A stretch of DNA of 64,000 bases from CAIQQQ01 sp040399685. GTDB taxonomy: Bacteria > Pseudomonadota > Alphaproteobacteria > Acetobacterales > Acetobacteraceae. Location: contig JBBART010000002.1 in assembly GCA_040399685.1 (NCBI GenBank), forward strand, positions 258,635 to 322,634. Reading direction: 5' to 3'. Positions 9,341 to 16,163 of the stretch are shown piece by piece. Made by a program: the position numbers and the translations under genes. The notes beneath the pieces are model-generated. The model made no database searches. It saw only the letters and a program-made list of their open reading frames with translations, and was not told where the DNA came from. Every line of letters starts with the position of its first letter. The first letter of the stretch is position 1.

Positions 9341-9667
9341 ATGCTGCGGACGGGCATGATTTACGCGATGGCGGCACTGTTTGAAATCGGTGGATGCTTT
9401 GCTGTCTGGATGGTGCTCAGGCAGGGGGCATCGGTTCTGTGGCTGTTGGTGGCGGCCTTGGCGCTGGGTGGCTTTGCCTATCTGTTGGCGCAGTCCGAAC
9501 AGGCATTCGCCGGCCGCGCCTTTGCTGCCTACGGCGGCGTTTATGTGGCAGCAAGCATTCTTTGGTTGTGGGGCGTGGAGGGCGTGCTGCCAAATCGCAC
9601 GGACCTGCTGGGCGGCGCGGTTGTGCTGTGCGGGGTGGCGGTGATTTTGTCGGGCGGGCGAGGATGA
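9341..9667 (+). CDS. YnfA/UPF0060 family small membrane protein
   Basis: A 108-residue inner-membrane protein with four hydrophobic helices, matching the length of the YnfA (UPF0060) family, relatives of the small multidrug resistance exporters. Family motifs are ALFEIGGCFAVW in helix 1, FAAYGGVYVAASILWLW in helix 3 and a short glycine-rich end. The start at 9341 gives the family length; frames further upstream would overlap the oxidase gene on the other strand. Transport function is proposed for some relatives but not established. It runs divergently from the oxidase, and a palindromic element follows. Confidence 0.88.
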   Translation: MLRTGMIYAMAALFEIGGCFAVWMVLRQGASVLWLLVAALALGGFAYLLAQSEQAFAGRAFAAYGGVYVAASILWLWGVEGVLPNRTDLLGGAVVLCGVAVILSGGRG

Positions 9668-9678
9668 GGTGGGGTAGG

Positions 9679-9800
9679 AAGATCTTCTTTTTTGAGAAAA
9701 AGAAGCAAAAAACTTCATCCATCGGTCCCGGTATCGTTCGCCACCCGCACTCTAATGACTGAAGTTTTTTGGTTCTTTTTCTCAAAAAAGAACTCTTGCC
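9679..9800. repeat. dispersed palindromic element, copy 2
   Basis: A 122-bp copy of the element at 2056-2188. It shares the left block AAGATCTTCTTTTTT...GAAAAAGAAGCAAAAA and the right block GAAGTTTTTTGGTTCTTTTT...AAAAAAGAAC. Only the central 40-50 bp differ. As at copy 1, it lies between convergent genes, here the YnfA-family gene and the multi-cluster ferredoxin. The strong stem-loops with flanking A- and T-tracts suggest a mobile or duplicated bidirectional terminator (inference). Confidence 0.75.
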
Positions 9801-9807
9801 TGCCCCT

Positions 9808-11778
9808 CTATAAATTATCAGCACGCGGCAACGGTCGTGGCGGCGCGTCATGCGGGTCGAAACTTTCGTTCATCACCGCCTGCACCCGGCAGTCCTCGCA
9901 CATCCGCACCACGTCGATTCGCTTGGCGTGCACACCACTGAACATCCAGTGCTTTTCCGACAGCTTGGCCACGATCCTCTCCACCGAACTGCGCGCGCCG
10001 AACGGCTTGGCGCAGACGATGCACGGATAGGGTTCCTCCTGCTTGATCGTCACCGCCCCCTCTGACCAGGCAGCAAGGTCGAGGCGAGGGGACAGCGTGA
10101 TCACTTTTTCTGGGCAAGTGGCTTTGCACAGTCCGCATTGCACGCAGGCATCCTCGGCGAAGCGCAAGGTTGGCTTGTCCGGATCATCCCGCAGCGCGCC
10201 CACCGGGCAGGCGGCGACGCAGGCAAGGCACAAGGTGCAGCCGGCGGTATCGACCAGCACGGCGCCGAACGGGCTGCCGGCGGGAAGCGGCGTGCGGGCC
10301 TGCGGCTGGCCGGCGGCGCGGTGCAGTTCCTTCAGCGCGGTCACGGTCAGATGCCGGCCGGTGGCCATCGGCAGGAACCGCGACGGATTGGCCACGCAAG
10401 GCCCGGTGCCGATGGCCCACAGCGCATCCGGATCGTCGGACTCCAGCACCACAGGCGCTTGCAGCCCCAGCGGCAGCAGGATCGTCGCCGCCAGTTCCAC
10501 CGCCTTGTGCAGCGACGCAGTATCATGGTGCGGCCTGGCGCGGGTCAGCGCCACCACACAGCAAGCGCCATAGGCATAGGCGGCGGCAAACAGATCGAGT
10601 CCCGCCTGCGTCACCTCGTTCAGCCGCAGCGGCAGCACATGGGCGGGCAGACCGCGGCCGAAGCGGGCGGCGGCGTCGATCAGGGCGGTGCCGTGATCCT
10701 CGTCATGCAGCAGCACAACCGGGGTTTTGCCGCCAGCATCGGCGTAGGTGGCCAGCAGCACGCGCATCCGCTCCATCACCGAGGCGGGCGGCGGCACGGC
10801 ATAGGCGGCAGCGCCGGTGGGGCAGACGGCGGCGCAGGCCCCGCACCCGGCGCAGATCTCGGCCGAGATCGCCACCACGTCGCCGTTGGGGGTGATGGCC
10901 CCGGTGGGGCAGGCATCCAGGCAACGCGTGCAGCCGGTGCGCTTGGAGCGGCTATGGGCGCACAGGCTGGCGGTGAATCGCACGTAAGCCGGTTTGTCGA
11001 ACGTGCCGATGAGCCGCGAGGCATCCAGGATCAGCTTTTCCACTGTCTCGGGCCGGGCCGGATCGGCGCGCAGGTAGCCGTCGCGCAGATCGTGCGCCGG
11101 GAACAGCGGGGTGCCGCCGGTGAGGTCGATGACAATGTCGCAGCGGGACACGGCGCCCTGGCGCGGCTCGCCCCAGATGAGGCTGGCGCGGGAGGCGGGG
11201 GAGGCGGCGGCGCTGTCGTCCACCACCAGTTCGAACGCGCCCAGATGGCCACGTGCGGTGCGGATGGTGCCGCGCAGCACCGGGAAATCGTCGCGCGACG
11301 GCGGCGTGATCAAGTCGGGCCGGGTGAGGAGAACCGTGACGTCCAGCGTGTCGGACAGCCGTTTGGCCACGACAATGGCCGTCTCGTCGCGACCATAGAT
11401 CAGTGCCACGCCCTCGCTGGTCAGTGAGATCAGCTCGGTGGCCGGCATTTCGACGGCGGCGGCGGCCAGCAAGGCGGCCATTTTCGGGCCGGTGGATTTG
11501 GCGTCCGACCAGCCGGCCTGCTCGCGGATATTGGCGAACTGGATCTCGCGCCCGGCCTCGTCGGCCAGTTCCTGAAACAGCGGCGCTTCCTGGGTGCAGC
11601 CGATGGTGATCGGCCGGCCTTCCGCCAGCGCCGCGCGCACGGCGCCAATTCCGCCCCGGCACAGATGGTTGGACAGGCGCAGTTCGCCGCCGGACGTGCC
11701 CAGCGCCGTCCGGTCCAGAATCATCGTGTCCTCACAGGTGCAGGCGAACACAATGCGATCTGGGGCAGCCTGCTTCAT
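9808..11778 (-). CDS. multi-cluster 4Fe-4S ferredoxin-like protein of formate dehydrogenase locus
   Basis: A 656-residue cytoplasmic protein, probably an electron carrier or maturation factor for formate dehydrogenase. The ATG at 11778 is preceded by an AAAGGACGAG ribosome site. Around residues 275-330 are two cysteine motifs, CTRCLDACPTG and CAGCGACAAVCPTG; two more near 515-570 are CTLCLACVAACPVG and CVQCGLCKATCPE. Near the C-terminus are CIVCAKPFG and a CEDC pair. Together they could hold four 4Fe-4S clusters and perhaps another metal. The gene is divergent from the accessory operon with only 62 bp between, suggesting shared control. It has no signal peptide, unlike FdhB. Confidence 0.85.
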   Translation of the reverse strand: MKQAAPDRIVFACTCEDTMILDRTALGTSGGELRLSNHLCRGGIGAVRAALAEGRPITIGCTQEAPLFQELADEAGREIQFANIREQAGWSDAKSTGPKMAALLAAAAVEMPATELISLTSEGVALIYGRDETAIVVAKRLSDTLDVTVLLTRPDLITPPSRDDFPVLRGTIRTARGHLGAFELVVDDSAAASPASRASLIWGEPRQGAVSRCDIVIDLTGGTPLFPAHDLRDGYLRADPARPETVEKLILDASRLIGTFDKPAYVRFTASLCAHSRSKRTGCTRCLDACPTGAITPNGDVVAISAEICAGCGACAAVCPTGAAAYAVPPPASVMERMRVLLATYADAGGKTPVVLLHDEDHGTALIDAAARFGRGLPAHVLPLRLNEVTQAGLDLFAAAYAYGACCVVALTRARPHHDTASLHKAVELAATILLPLGLQAPVVLESDDPDALWAIGTGPCVANPSRFLPMATGRHLTVTALKELHRAAGQPQARTPLPAGSPFGAVLVDTAGCTLCLACVAACPVGALRDDPDKPTLRFAEDACVQCGLCKATCPEKVITLSPRLDLAAWSEGAVTIKQEEPYPCIVCAKPFGARSSVERIVAKLSEKHWMFSGVHAKRIDVVRMCEDCRVQAVMNESFDPHDAPPRPLPRADNL

Positions 11779-11840
11779 CAACTCGTCCTTTTGCGTCTCC
11801 GCACCTATATAGGCGGTCCGACCAGCAAGGGAGTGCCTAC

Positions 11841-12476
11841 GTGCTCGATCTGCCGCCACCTTTTTCCGAGATTGTGCTCCGCGAGGGCTTCGATGCGCTC
11901 ACGCGGGCCGCAGATGAAGCGCGTGCCGGCGCCGGCGCCGGGCTGCTGGTGTGGGTGCGCCGCGCCGACACCGTGGATTGCGCGGTGATTCTGGAACCCG
12001 AGGAATCCCTCGGCGAGGCGCGCTACGTGCTGCATGCCGGCATGGCCGCCATTGCCGACGCGCTGTCAGCGATCAGCCCGCCGGAAAAGCCACTCACGCT
12101 GGTGTGGCCGGACCGGGTGCATTTCGACGGCGGCCTGGTGGGCGGGGCGCGGCTGGCATGGCCGGACGGATGCGCCGAGCAGGATCGCCCGGATTGGCTG
12201 GTGTTCGGCTTCACCCTGCGCGCCATGGCGCCGGAAGAAGGCGAGACCGCTCCCCCGGCAGCGTTGATCGATGACGGATTCGACGATTTCGAGGCTGGCC
12301 CGTTCATCGAGAGCTTCGCCCGTCATCTGATGCTGGCACTGGACGGCTGGTCCCACTCCGGCCGCAAGGCGGCAGCCGCCACCTGGCGGCATTACGGCGA
12401 GATGCCCGAATCGGACGACCTCGCTCCGCTCCAGCGCACGCCAAGCTGGCTGGTCGATGGGGAGATCGGCCGGTGA
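11841..12476 (+). CDS. biotin/lipoate protein ligase-like family protein (formate dehydrogenase locus)
   Basis: 211 residues, GTG start at 11841 with an AAGGGAG ribosome site seven bases upstream. The core (VWVRR, AVILEPEESL, then HFDGGLVGGARLAWP) resembles a biotin/lipoate A/B ligase family that in alphaproteobacteria accompanies membrane-bound formate dehydrogenase genes. The C-terminal region has a conserved-looking ESFARHLMLALDGW. I do not see the full set of lipoate-ligase residues, so an enzymatic role is uncertain. It is the first gene of a run in which every neighbour overlaps by 1-4 bases, so it is made in step with the DUF proteins that follow. Confidence 0.75.
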   Translation: MLDLPPPFSEIVLREGFDALTRAADEARAGAGAGLLVWVRRADTVDCAVILEPEESLGEARYVLHAGMAAIADALSAISPPEKPLTLVWPDRVHFDGGLVGGARLAWPDGCAEQDRPDWLVFGFTLRAMAPEEGETAPPAALIDDGFDDFEAGPFIESFARHLMLALDGWSHSGRKAAAATWRHYGEMPESDDLAPLQRTPSWLVDGEIGR

Positions 12477-12988
12477 AGCTGCCCCGCACGCTGCAACTCG
12501 ATCCTTCGGACAGCTTCGTGTTCGAACGCACGGCCACAGCGGGCGAATGGGCTGTCTCCGGCGCATTCGCCTTCACGGATGCGGACCCGGCGACGATGTC
12601 CCACAAGGCCCGGGTGGCGTTGCGTTCGGGGTTCCTGGGTGTGGACAGCCTCGGCTGGTCCACCTTGGTGGAAGTGGCGGAGGGCGACGGCGATGCCGTG
12701 GCACGGATTCTAGCCGACCGGCTGGTGACCCATTTCGGCGCACCGGATGCGACAACCGCCCTGGCGGCGGCGCAGGAGGAGGTGGCCTTCGCCGCCTCGC
12801 TCTGCGACCTGCCGCTGGGCACCGTCATCGCCGTGCAGCGCAGCATGACCGATGACGGGCTGGAGGAGCGCTTCCGCACCCTGACCGCCCGCGCCGACCG
12901 CGCGCCGCCGGTGTTCGCCCTGGTGGAAACCAATGAGGACCCGGACCATATCGACCTCACCAAACTGATGCAGGATGGGCGCGCATGA
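12473..12988 (+). CDS. DUF6505 family protein
   Basis: 171-residue soluble protein without signal peptide or membrane segment. It opens with LPRTLQLDPSDSFVFERTA, the pattern I associate with DUF6505 proteins encoded beside formate dehydrogenase in alphaproteobacteria. Its start overlaps the previous stop by four bases (GTGA context) and its end overlaps the DUF6352 gene by four bases, so it is translationally coupled on both sides. Function unknown; context points to assembly, cofactor loading or regulation of formate dehydrogenase (inference). Confidence 0.75.
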   Translation: MKLPRTLQLDPSDSFVFERTATAGEWAVSGAFAFTDADPATMSHKARVALRSGFLGVDSLGWSTLVEVAEGDGDAVARILADRLVTHFGAPDATTALAAAQEEVAFAASLCDLPLGTVIAVQRSMTDDGLEERFRTLTARADRAPPVFALVETNEDPDHIDLTKLMQDGRA

Positions 12989-13971
12989 ACGAATTCTGGG
13001 TTTCGTCCGGCCATCTGCTGCTGGACCGCTCGCCGGACGGCTTCCTGCTGCTGACGGATGATTTCCTGCGCGCCTTCCTCGCCCGCCCGGAACTGATGCC
13101 GCCCGAAGAAGCCTGCGACGCCGAACGCGCCCTGCATGCAACCCTTCTCGCCACCCCGCGCGCCCAGGTCGATGCGTCCGCCTTGGCCGATGCCGACGCC
13201 GCCGAAAACTGGGCGGTGTTCCTGACCTTCCGCGATGCGCTGATTGCCGCCCCCACCATCGAGGCCGCCTATCTGCGCCTCGCCACCGGAGACGTGTCCG
13301 GCACGCCGCCCTTGTTCATGACGCAACTGGTGCATGTCATCCTCCGCAATGCCCTGCACGACTGCACAGACGCCGCCACCGTCCGCGCCGCGGAACTGTT
13401 CTTCCGTCCGCAGCGCGTGACCCATCACGACAACACCATCCTGCTGGCCGATGCCGAGGCCATCGAGACGCACGAGAACCAGCGCCGCGCCAGCCCGCTG
13501 CTCGCCATGCTGGCGCCGCCGGCCGTGGCCGAACTGACGGTGCTGACCGACGACAACGCCCAGGATTACTGGGGCCGCAGCGACGCGTTCGACATGGTGC
13601 TCAACCTCGGCGGCACCCCCGGCGGACGCGACGCGCTGGGCCGCGCCATCGTCATCTGGCTGCGCCACATGCTGGGCATTCACGCCAGCATCGACCCGCT
13701 GCCCGCGCTCACCGATCCCGACTGGCGGTGGTTCGTGGGGCTGGACAGCCAGGCCACCCAGATCGGCAACGCGCTCTGGGCCGGCGAGGACGTGGCGGAA
13801 GCAGACCGGCTTTTGGCCTTGTTCCGGATGATGCCCGACCCATCGACGCCGATCGAGGCCAGTATGCAGGGCCTGCCGATCTATCTGATGCTGGCCGCCA
13901 ACGAGGACAATCTCGTGCGCTTCAAGCCGCAGAACCTGCTCACCGGGCTTCCCCTGGCGGCGTGCGCATAA
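12985..13971 (+). CDS. DUF6352 family protein
   Basis: 328-residue cytoplasmic protein starting MNEFWVSSGHLLLDR, the signature start of the DUF6352 family that accompanies formate dehydrogenase genes in alphaproteobacteria. No catalytic motif is recognisable. Features include a histidine pair in RVTHHDNTI and a largely helical-looking C-terminal half. It is coupled to DUF6505 upstream (four-base overlap) and DUF3305 downstream (stop and start share one base). The strict conservation of this gene run implies a joint role in maturing FdhABC, but the role itself is not known to me. Confidence 0.75.
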   Translation: MNEFWVSSGHLLLDRSPDGFLLLTDDFLRAFLARPELMPPEEACDAERALHATLLATPRAQVDASALADADAAENWAVFLTFRDALIAAPTIEAAYLRLATGDVSGTPPLFMTQLVHVILRNALHDCTDAATVRAAELFFRPQRVTHHDNTILLADAEAIETHENQRRASPLLAMLAPPAVAELTVLTDDNAQDYWGRSDAFDMVLNLGGTPGGRDALGRAIVIWLRHMLGIHASIDPLPALTDPDWRWFVGLDSQATQIGNALWAGEDVAEADRLLALFRMMPDPSTPIEASMQGLPIYLMLAANEDNLVRFKPQNLLTGLPLAACA

Positions 13972-14453
13972 TGGCCACCGAAATCGTGATGGTGAGCGTG
14001 GTGCTGGAACGCCGGGCGGCGGTGAGCAAATGGGTTGATTACCTTTGGCTGCCCGTGGCCGTGCTGCCCGGCGCCCCTGAGATGGCCATCGGCACAAAGC
14101 TGGGCACCACCGAAACCGGCGAACGGTTCTTTGCCGGCAGCTTCGCCATGGAACTGCACCGCACAGACACGGCCACCTACCGCGACAACCTCGCCACCGA
14201 TGCCGCTCGCATCTGGGTGGCCGCCCGCCCGGCCGCCGATGGATCGCAGCCGGTGATCGTGGGCGTGACGCCCGATCCGGCCGAGGGCGAATCCTACACC
14301 GAGGCCGGTGACGACATTGTCGAGCACGTGCCGATGACCGCCGATCTGGTGGCGCTGCTGCACGCCTTCATCGCCACCCATCATGTTGAACGCGAATTTA
14401 TAAAGCGCAAACGCCGCCGCTGGGTGACCGACGAGCCGGATGATCGGGCATGA
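13971..14453 (+). CDS. DUF3305 domain-containing protein
   Basis: 160-residue protein whose ATG overlaps the DUF6352 stop by one base (TAATG). It starts VMVSVVLERRAAVSKWVDYLW, where the SKW(x)DYLW segment is characteristic of DUF3305. The C-terminal end is strongly basic (IKRKRRRW), suggesting contact with nucleic acid, membrane or another protein. Soluble, with no signal peptide. DUF3305 and DUF3306 proteins normally occur as a pair beside formate dehydrogenase, as here. Molecular function unknown. Confidence 0.8.
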   Translation: MATEIVMVSVVLERRAAVSKWVDYLWLPVAVLPGAPEMAIGTKLGTTETGERFFAGSFAMELHRTDTATYRDNLATDAARIWVAARPAADGSQPVIVGVTPDPAEGESYTEAGDDIVEHVPMTADLVALLHAFIATHHVEREFIKRKRRRWVTDEPDDRA

Positions 14454-14995
14454 GTGAAGACGAACCAGCAGAAGGCTTCGCCCGCCGCTGGTCCCGCCTG
14501 AAGCGCGCCCCGCAGGCCGAATCTGTGGTTGCTCCTGCGGCCCCCGCGCCGCCCGTGCCGGAGGAGCCGGTCGAGATCCCGCCGCCCGCCGACAGCATCC
14601 CGCTGGAAGACATCACCGCCTGGCTCGGCAAGCGCCTGCCGGATGGCTGGCGCGAGGTGGCGCTGCGCCGGATGTGGTCCGCCGATATCTCGATTCGCGA
14701 CTTCGTGGGACCGGCCGATTACGCGTGGGACTGGAATGTGCCGGGCGGTGCGCCGGGATGGGAGCCGATGCGCGTGGCCGACAATGTGGTGCGCCTCCTG
14801 GCGCGTGCGATCGGCGAGGAGATGCCGCCGGTAGACAAGCCGGCCGAATCTGTCGTGGTCGATGAGGCTGTCACACCCGAACTCGCCCCCGTGGAGGAAC
14901 CTTTGGTGATCGACTGCGTTCCTGACACGCTGCCGGAGCCCGTTGTCGTTCCGGACCAGCCGCCTCGCCGTGGGGGGCGTGCAAGGCCAATATGA
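14450..14995 (+). CDS. DUF3306 domain-containing protein
   Basis: 181 residues, overlapping DUF3305 by four bases. The N-terminus has EGFARRWSRLK, the DUF3306 hallmark, followed by a proline-rich linker and a conserved central block (LRRMWSADISIRDFVGPADYAWDWN). The C-terminus is acidic and proline-rich with little sequence conservation expected. Last gene of the coupled accessory operon; the stop lies inside a pair of direct repeats (14991-15009) that may control the following HTH-TorD gene. Function unknown; family is tied to formate dehydrogenase by context. Confidence 0.8.
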   Translation: MSEDEPAEGFARRWSRLKRAPQAESVVAPAAPAPPVPEEPVEIPPPADSIPLEDITAWLGKRLPDGWREVALRRMWSADISIRDFVGPADYAWDWNVPGGAPGWEPMRVADNVVRLLARAIGEEMPPVDKPAESVVVDEAVTPELAPVEEPLVIDCVPDTLPEPVVVPDQPPRRGGRARPI

Positions 14996-15018
14996 CAAAA
15001 TTATGACAACCACGACAG
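14991..15018. promoter_or_regulatory. tandem TATGACAA direct repeats upstream of HTH-TorD gene
   Basis: TATGACAA occurs at 14991-14998 and again at 15002-15009, eleven bases apart start to start, or one helical turn. A weaker copy (CACGACAG) follows at 15011-15018. The region is unusually AT-rich for this genome and precedes a CATAAT-like -10 hexamer at about 15030. This looks like a protein-binding site with tandem half-sites. The adjacent gene encodes a protein with its own HTH domain, making autoregulation an attractive guess. No binding data. Confidence 0.4.
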
Positions 15019-15125
15019 CCGTATGGCTTGCATAATACCTCATAAGTAGCACCTATATGGCGAAACCGGCCCTGGACCTCAAGTCATTGAGCCGAACGGG
15101 TTTTAAAACGATAATTGGGGCGGGA

Positions 15126-15914
15126 ATGCGCGACCGAGGCTTAGAATTGGCACTGAATGCGTCAGGTGGGGTGACCTCCCTGGCCCGAGCGCTGCACGTG
15201 TCACAGCCGGCGGTGTCTGGCTGGAAACGCATCCCGCCGGACCGCGTGCTGGCGGTCGAGGCTGCCACCGGTATCCCGCGCACCGAACTCCGTCCTGATC
15301 TGTATGCCGAAGCCGAACTGACGGCGCCGGACACGCTCGACGAGGTCGCCGCTGCCCGCGCCGATACCTACGCGCTGCTGGCCCATCTGCTCTGGCACGC
15401 GCCGGAATCTATCTTGCTGCGCCGTCTGGCAGCGCCGGTGCTGGGCGAGGGGGCTTTGGTGGAGCTGCGCCGTGCCATCGCAGCCGCAGCCTTGGCAACG
15501 GACGCAGTGGCCGTCGAGCGTGAGCATTTCAACCTGTTCACCGGCCTCGGCGGCGGCGAATTCCTGCCATATGCGTCCTATTACCTGACAGGCTTCGTCC
15601 ATGAACGCCCGCTGGCCGATGTGCGCGCCGATCTTCAGGCCCTGGGGCTGGTGCGCACCGAAGGCCTGTCCGAGCCGGAAGACCACATCGCCTTCCTGTT
15701 CGAGATCATGGCCGCCCTCATCCGCGACCCCGGCGATGCGGCGCTGCACGGCATCGACGACGCCGTTTTCTTCCGCCGCCATATCCAGCCCTGGGCGGCA
15801 CGATTGTTCGACGACATCGCCCGCGCCGAGACGGCGCAATTCTACCGGCCGGTGGCCCAGCTTGGCCGCCTGCTGATCGACATTGAAACCCAGGCCGCGG
15901 CCCTTTCAGCATGA
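15126..15914 (+). CDS. TorD-family molecular chaperone with N-terminal HTH domain
   Basis: Fusion of a YdaS/Cro-like helix-turn-helix domain (LELALNASGGVTSLARAL, then HVSQPAVSGWKR, about residues 5-60) to a TorD/DmsD-type chaperone domain with the typical EPEDHIAFLFEIMA motif. TorD proteins bind the Tat signal and the apo form of molybdoenzymes and hold them until cofactor loading; here the client is presumably FdhA. I prefer the ATG at 15126, preceded by GGGGCGGGA; an in-frame ATG at 15057 would add 23 residues. The HTH suggests that chaperone occupancy may be coupled to transcription (inference). It lies directly upstream of the Tat miniprotein and fdhA. Confidence 0.85.
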   Translation: MRDRGLELALNASGGVTSLARALHVSQPAVSGWKRIPPDRVLAVEAATGIPRTELRPDLYAEAELTAPDTLDEVAAARADTYALLAHLLWHAPESILLRRLAAPVLGEGALVELRRAIAAAALATDAVAVEREHFNLFTGLGGGEFLPYASYYLTGFVHERPLADVRADLQALGLVRTEGLSEPEDHIAFLFEIMAALIRDPGDAALHGIDDAVFFRRHIQPWAARLFDDIARAETAQFYRPVAQLGRLLIDIETQAAALSA

Positions 15915-15928
15915 GCGGAGCATCCAAC

Positions 15929-16141
15929 ATGCCAGACGAAACCATCAAGGCACCCAAGCCGGTGCAGCGCCGTGGGTTTTTCGCAAGCCTCGGCATGGGG
16001 GCGGCCGCGGCTGTCGCCTCCACCGTGGTTGTTTCCGCCCCGGAGCCGGCGCAGGCGATGACGCCGCCCGGCACCAAGGGCGGCGCGCATTACCGCGAGA
16101 GCGAACATATCAAGCAGTTCTATCGCGTGAACCGTTACTGA
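15929..16141 (+). CDS. formate dehydrogenase-associated Tat-signal miniprotein
   Basis: 70-residue protein that is almost entirely a twin-arginine leader: RRGFFASLGMG, a hydrophobic alanine/valine stretch and an AQAM cleavage area, followed by a short tail GGAHYRESEHIKQFYRVNRY. The start at 15929 has GGAG about nine bases upstream; an earlier ATG at 15911 overlaps the chaperone stop. Such short Tat-leader proteins regularly precede alphaproteobacterial fdhA genes and match the formate dehydrogenase region Tat-target family. The conserved C-terminal tail would face the periplasm. Role unknown; it might guide or stabilise the FdhAB complex during export. Confidence 0.8.
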   Translation: MPDETIKAPKPVQRRGFFASLGMGAAAAVASTVVVSAPEPAQAMTPPGTKGGAHYRESEHIKQFYRVNRY

Positions 16142-16163
16142 GCCGGCGGACAGGACACATACC

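Noticed and set aside
12304..14097. Minus-strand frame of 597 codons opposite DUF6352/DUF3305
   Set aside because: Low-complexity Gly/Arg/Gln product and no start context. The plus strand has coupled genes with recognisable families.
12473..14995. Frameshifts suggested by the 1-4 base overlaps of the accessory genes
   Set aside because: Each frame has a proper start and recognisable family start motif; overlaps are ATGA/GTGA/TAATG coupling, not sequencing errors.
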